DNA from: Cytophagaceae bacterium
Lineage (GTDB): Bacteria; Bacteroidota; Bacteroidia; Cytophagales; Flexibacteraceae
Length of the DNA stretch: 64,000 nt
Direction: 5' to 3'
Assembly (NCBI GenBank): GCA_027490155.1
Contig: JAIXYP010000002.1
Coordinates: forward strand, 1 to 64,000
This document shows positions 61,149 through 64,000 of this stretch, one piece after another. Every line of letters starts with the position of its first letter. The stretch's first letter is position 1. A program made the translations under genes and the position numbers. Below the pieces are notes generated by a model. The model worked only from the letters and a program-made list of their open reading frames with translations. It was not told where the DNA came from and did no database searches.

Positions 61149-61273
61149 ACTAAACTGGTTTTTGACCCATCTGAGTCGATCAGCAGACCCGCCTAAGTAG
61201 CAGACCAACATAATCAGTACGCAATGGCAAATATTGTTTTAATGGGGCCCCGCAACCTACCAAACGCCCTTGT

Positions 61274-62560
61274 TTAGCTCTGGATGATGCCTGCTATCGT
61301 TGCCGACAAATAGCTTGCCAAAGTACCACAAACGAGGGCTCTGAAGCCTAATTTAGCAAGGTCATGCCGGCGACTAGGGGCGAGCTCGCCAATGCCACCA
61401 ACCTGAATGGCGATGCTACTGAAGTTGGCAAAGCCGCAGAGGGCAAAGCTGACAATGATTAACGATTTAGGCGAAAGTGTCTCCTTGATCTTGACCAAGT
61501 CTAGGTAAGCAACAAACTCGTTGACCACCAATTTAGTACCCATTAAGGATCCTGCTGCCTGTATATCAACCTTTGGGACGCCCATGGCCCATGCAAAACC
61601 AGAGAAGAGCAGCCCCAAGATGTCCTTCATGCTAAGGGTTGCGAGGTTGATGCCAATCCCATCTAAGGACAATCCCAAACCAGCAAGCGAAGCACCACAC
61701 CAGCCCAACAGGCCATCAAGCATTGCAATCAAGGCAATAAAGCCAATTAGCATTGCGATAACGTTCAGCGAAATTTTAAGACCATCGCCTGCACCGTGAC
61801 TAATAGCATCGATTAGGTTGCTGCTTGTCTTCTTGACCTCGACCTTAACAACACCTTGGGTGTCACTCTTTTCGGTCTCGGGGTAGACAATTTTGGCGAT
61901 AACCAAGGCACCAGGTGCAGCCATGATATTGGCGGCCAAAAGGTACTCAGCAGGCACACCCAACTTAATATAAATAGCCATTACGCCCCCCGCAATGCAG
62001 GCCATACTGCCGGCCATAGAGGCCATGAGCTCGCTATTGGTCATGCCGGCTAGGTAAGGCTTGATCATGATCTGGGCTTCGACCTGGCCTACAAAGCCGC
62101 TTGCTGCATTGCTAAGAGCTTCGCTTCCGCTGACCCCCATCAGTTTGTGCATAACCCTCGCAAAGACCGTCACCACCCGCTGCATAATCCCTATATGGTA
62201 GAGTAGGCTAACCAAGACAGCCACGAAAATGATGGTCGGGATGATCTTGAAGAAGAAGATAAAGCTATTCTCAACCCCAAAGGTGCTGTCCATAATCCCC
62301 TTGTTGACCAAGACGCCAAAGACAAACTCAGCCCCTTTGTCGCTATAATTCAGGATGTTGGTCACCAAGGCGCCTAGCTTAGCGAAAAGCCGCTGTCCGA
62401 TCTCGACCTTAAGCACGAAAATCGCAAAGAATAATTGCAGACCTAGCCCCATGCCGACTAACTTGTAGTTAATCGCCTTACGGTTGTTGGACATAAAGTA
62501 GGCGATCGCCAAAATAAGGACGACGCCCAAAAGGCCAGAAAATCTTTCCACTACAGACAA
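61274..62560 (-). CDS. Concentrative nucleoside transporter (NupC/CNT family)
   Basis: 428 residues with multiple membrane helices. Motifs: GVSGSEALSNAASGFVGQVEAQIMIKPYL (substrate and Na+/H+ site region) and the FALCGFANFSSIAIQVGG helix hairpin. Imports nucleosides with Na+ or H+. Start is TTG at 62560 or GTG at 62551. No nucleoside catabolic gene is adjacent. Confidence 0.94.
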   Translation of the reverse strand: MSVVERFSGLLGVVLILAIAYFMSNNRKAINYKLVGMGLGLQLFFAIFVLKVEIGQRLFAKLGALVTNILNYSDKGAEFVFGVLVNKGIMDSTFGVENSFIFFFKIIPTIIFVAVLVSLLYHIGIMQRVVTVFARVMHKLMGVSGSEALSNAASGFVGQVEAQIMIKPYLAGMTNSELMASMAGSMACIAGGVMAIYIKLGVPAEYLLAANIMAAPGALVIAKIVYPETEKSDTQGVVKVEVKKTSSNLIDAISHGAGDGLKISLNVIAMLIGFIALIAMLDGLLGWCGASLAGLGLSLDGIGINLATLSMKDILGLLFSGFAWAMGVPKVDIQAAGSLMGTKLVVNEFVAYLDLVKIKETLSPKSLIIVSFALCGFANFSSIAIQVGGIGELAPSRRHDLAKLGFRALVCGTLASYLSATIAGIIQS

Positions 62561-62980
62561 ATAAGATGTAAGGGGCTACCTAACCGGACAAACTACTCTA
62601 TAAACACTATTTGTGTACGAAGGTCAGCCAAGGCGGAAACCAAAGGGTATGCCATGCGGCAAAGCAACAATAATAGGCAGGATATTGCAAATCCGATCCT
62701 TGGCTTGACAACATAGCTGTTTTTTCAGGCTTGTTGCGACCAGACATTGGCCATTCCAAAAGACCAATACCGTATTTATCATATGATTTTGGATGGCACC
62801 GGATCCGAATTTTGCCAACAATCGAACAAAATCAAGCAATTAACCTACCTTAGTCCTACCTCTGGGCCTACCTTTGGTGCTGGATCTTTAGCTTCGGATC
62901 TGAATACTTTACCTTGTAAAGGTATTAGAATAGCCCCAGACCCCACACGATAGATCCTACCACAACCACCAGGTTTTCTC
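62561..62980. other. Divergent intergenic region, nupC-like / small lipoprotein
   Basis: About 420 bases. Short frames on both strands lack any motif. No clear -33/-7 pair found. Confidence 0.45.
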
Positions 62981-63379
62981 ATGCCTAACTGCAAATCAAC
63001 AAAATATGTCCTCGGGCTCGCCGTTGCGCTACTTTTGGCCCTCAGTGGCTGCACAAAGCCTACCAAAATTGCGGGGTTGGATGCTGAGAAGTTTGGCAAG
63101 GACCCCAAAGGCTGCAATGGCTATCGCTCCTCTATCAAGCCCCTGCTAGAGGCCCATCTGCTTGACTTCAAGTCCTTGAGCGAACCTGAGATTATAGCCA
63201 CACTAGGCCCCGCAGACCGAAAAGACCTAAGCAGCAGGAGCCAAAAATACTTCCTGTATTACCTCAGCGGTGCCCCAGATTGTCCAATTCAAGATAGCAT
63301 GATAGGACGCCCTGTGGTTTTGCTTATCCGCTTCAACTCGCTAAATAGGGTGACAGAGTCCAGTATTGGGCTCGATTGA
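62981..63379 (+). CDS. Small lipoprotein, function unknown
   Basis: 132 residues. Lipoprotein signal (VLGLAVALLLALSGC, Cys24). The mature part (LLEAHLLDFKSLSEPEIIATLGPADRKDLSSRSQKYFLYYL) resembles proteins of the SmpA/BamE-like group that compare a threshold parameter (pattern LGxPD near ATLGPADR), but this is weak. Two further Cys (GCNGYR, PDCPIQ) may form a disulfide. Monocistronic. Confidence 0.75.
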   Translation: MPNCKSTKYVLGLAVALLLALSGCTKPTKIAGLDAEKFGKDPKGCNGYRSSIKPLLEAHLLDFKSLSEPEIIATLGPADRKDLSSRSQKYFLYYLSGAPDCPIQDSMIGRPVVLLIRFNSLNRVTESSIGLD

Positions 63380-63656
63380 TTTTTGAGGCCCTAATTCAGG
63401 TTCACCTATTTATGTTTAAGCGCACAAATAAGGGCTTTTCGTCCTTAAACGATAGACTCCTAGGTAAACCTGTATCTTAGACAACTAAAGATAAGGGACC
63501 AAGAAAATTGAGTTGCTGCGTTGGGCACCAGCTGCCAACAAGGTCCTATCTGAGTAAGCCTGCATATTTGATCTGATGTTTGGTAACATCCATCTGAACC
63601 AGGCACCTTGTCTTCTCAGCCATAGATGGACACCTGAAAAGCCAGTCAAAAAATAA
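63380..63656. other. Intergenic region with no gene
   Basis: About 275 bases between convergent genes. A weak inverted repeat GTTTAAG / CTTAAAC (63414-63450) may be a terminator for the lipoprotein gene. Confidence 0.4.
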
Positions 63657-63715
63657 GCTCTAGCGTTATACTAGAGCATAAAAAAAGCCTACTACGTGAT
63701 TACGCAGCAGGCTTT
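63657..63715 (-). terminator. Two tandem hairpins downstream of the PID-CTERM gene
   Basis: First GCTCTAG / CTAGAGC (63657-63677), second AAAGCCT / AGGCTTT (63684-63715) with an A run between on the plus strand. The second, with T run on the minus strand, is the likely terminator. Confidence 0.7.
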
Positions 63716-63738
63716 GTTCCATTAAAACAGTCCGGATG

Positions 63739-63960
63739 TTAGTCCTTTTGCTTAGCGCCAAAACCCTTAAGCTTACGAGCGCCAAAAGAAGCACCAGCAG
63801 CTAAAAGCAAACTGACACCCCCATCGACAGGGATCGCAAGTGGGTTAAGCGGATCTGGTCCTCCCGGATCAGGGCCTGCAGGCGGTTCAGCAGGAGGCTG
63901 AGCAGTTGCTACAGCCACAGCCATGAAGAACATGGCTGATAGACTTAATAGTTTTTTCAT
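63739..63960 (-). CDS. PID-CTERM-type miniprotein
   Basis: 73 residues: signal peptide (LLSLSAMFFMAVAVATA), a Pro/Gly-rich spacer (about 22-40) and a C-terminal tripartite signal: PVDGG, a hydrophobic stretch (VSLLLAAGASFGA) and basic RKLKGFGAKQKD. This fits the PID-CTERM sorting signal of Bacteroidota, here with Val for Ile. The protein consists of almost nothing but sorting signals. Sortase-like partner is not in the window. Confidence 0.78.
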   Translation of the reverse strand: MKKLLSLSAMFFMAVAVATAQPPAEPPAGPDPGGPDPLNPLAIPVDGGVSLLLAAGASFGARKLKGFGAKQKD

Positions 63961-64000
63961 GTCGAGAAGGTAAATTCTAGTTGAAAGGACTGAATAATGT

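Noticed and set aside
62624-62839. 71-codon minus-strand frame in the nupC/lipoprotein spacer
   Set aside because: No similarity that I recognise, no conserved start; lies in a region that should hold promoters.

Overview
The window looks like chromosomal DNA of a Bacteroidota bacterium, probably Cytophagia-like; I cannot name a genus. The evidence is the fused lpxC-fabZ gene followed by lpxA, the cluster bamD / omega / coaBC / PorD (DUF4835), the cluster yceD-rpmF-plsX-fabH-efp-accB-accC, several proteins with type IX secretion (T9SS) C-terminal sorting domains, a PorV-like outer membrane protein, and promoters of the Bacteroidota type (TTTG, about 19-20 bases, TAnnTTTG). Shine-Dalgarno sites are not evident. 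No tRNA, rRNA, CRISPR array or insertion sequence was recognised.

Layout. 1-1.7 kb: the end of a tyrosine recombinase and an AT-rich orphan gene, possibly the edge of a mobile element. 1.8-11.1 kb (minus strand): a Tat-exported GH36-like glycosidase, an iron-sulfur photolyase, the porD-coaBC-rpoZ-bamD cluster and a GH97 glycosidase. 11.4-16 kb: an ABC ATPase overlapping a DUF2795 gene, then tsf, a small transaldolase and a Tat-exported DUF2264 protein. 16-23 kb: an M16 peptidase, cystathionine beta-synthase, a chemoreceptor-like membrane sensor and infC-rpmI-rplT. 23.6-27.6 kb: a PorV-like protein, a beta-propeller lipoprotein and mnmE. 27.6-29.5 kb: a three-gene HipB/HipS/HipT toxin-antitoxin locus with a long operator region. 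29.5-38.4 kb: a Nudix hydrolase, menD, a MATE exporter, an HD phosphohydrolase and the lipid A genes lpxD, lpxC-fabZ and lpxA. 38.6-49.5 kb: five co-directional secreted or outer-membrane genes ending in a TonB-dependent receptor. 49.7-64 kb: queA, guaB, argS, a broken T9SS cargo gene, the fatty-acid/EF-P cluster, a nucleoside transporter, a small lipoprotein and a PID-CTERM miniprotein.

How the parts fit. Most of the window is housekeeping: envelope biogenesis (bamD, lpx genes, acc/fab/plsX), translation (tsf, infC, rplT, rpmI, rpmF, efp, argS, mnmE, queA) and cofactors (coaBC, menD). The accessory content concerns extracellular degradation and secretion (GH36-like, GH97, DUF2264, M16, T9SS cargo, PorV, TonB receptor), plus the HipBST locus. 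The most unusual items are the hipBST operator region (five 14-bp palindromic sites spaced by about 41-42 bp or a multiple, plus a different 28-bp perfect palindrome), the apparent non-AUG starts of infC and the ABC ATPase, and the five-gene T9SS/TonB locus that pairs a secreted phosphoesterase with an OB-fold-like protein.
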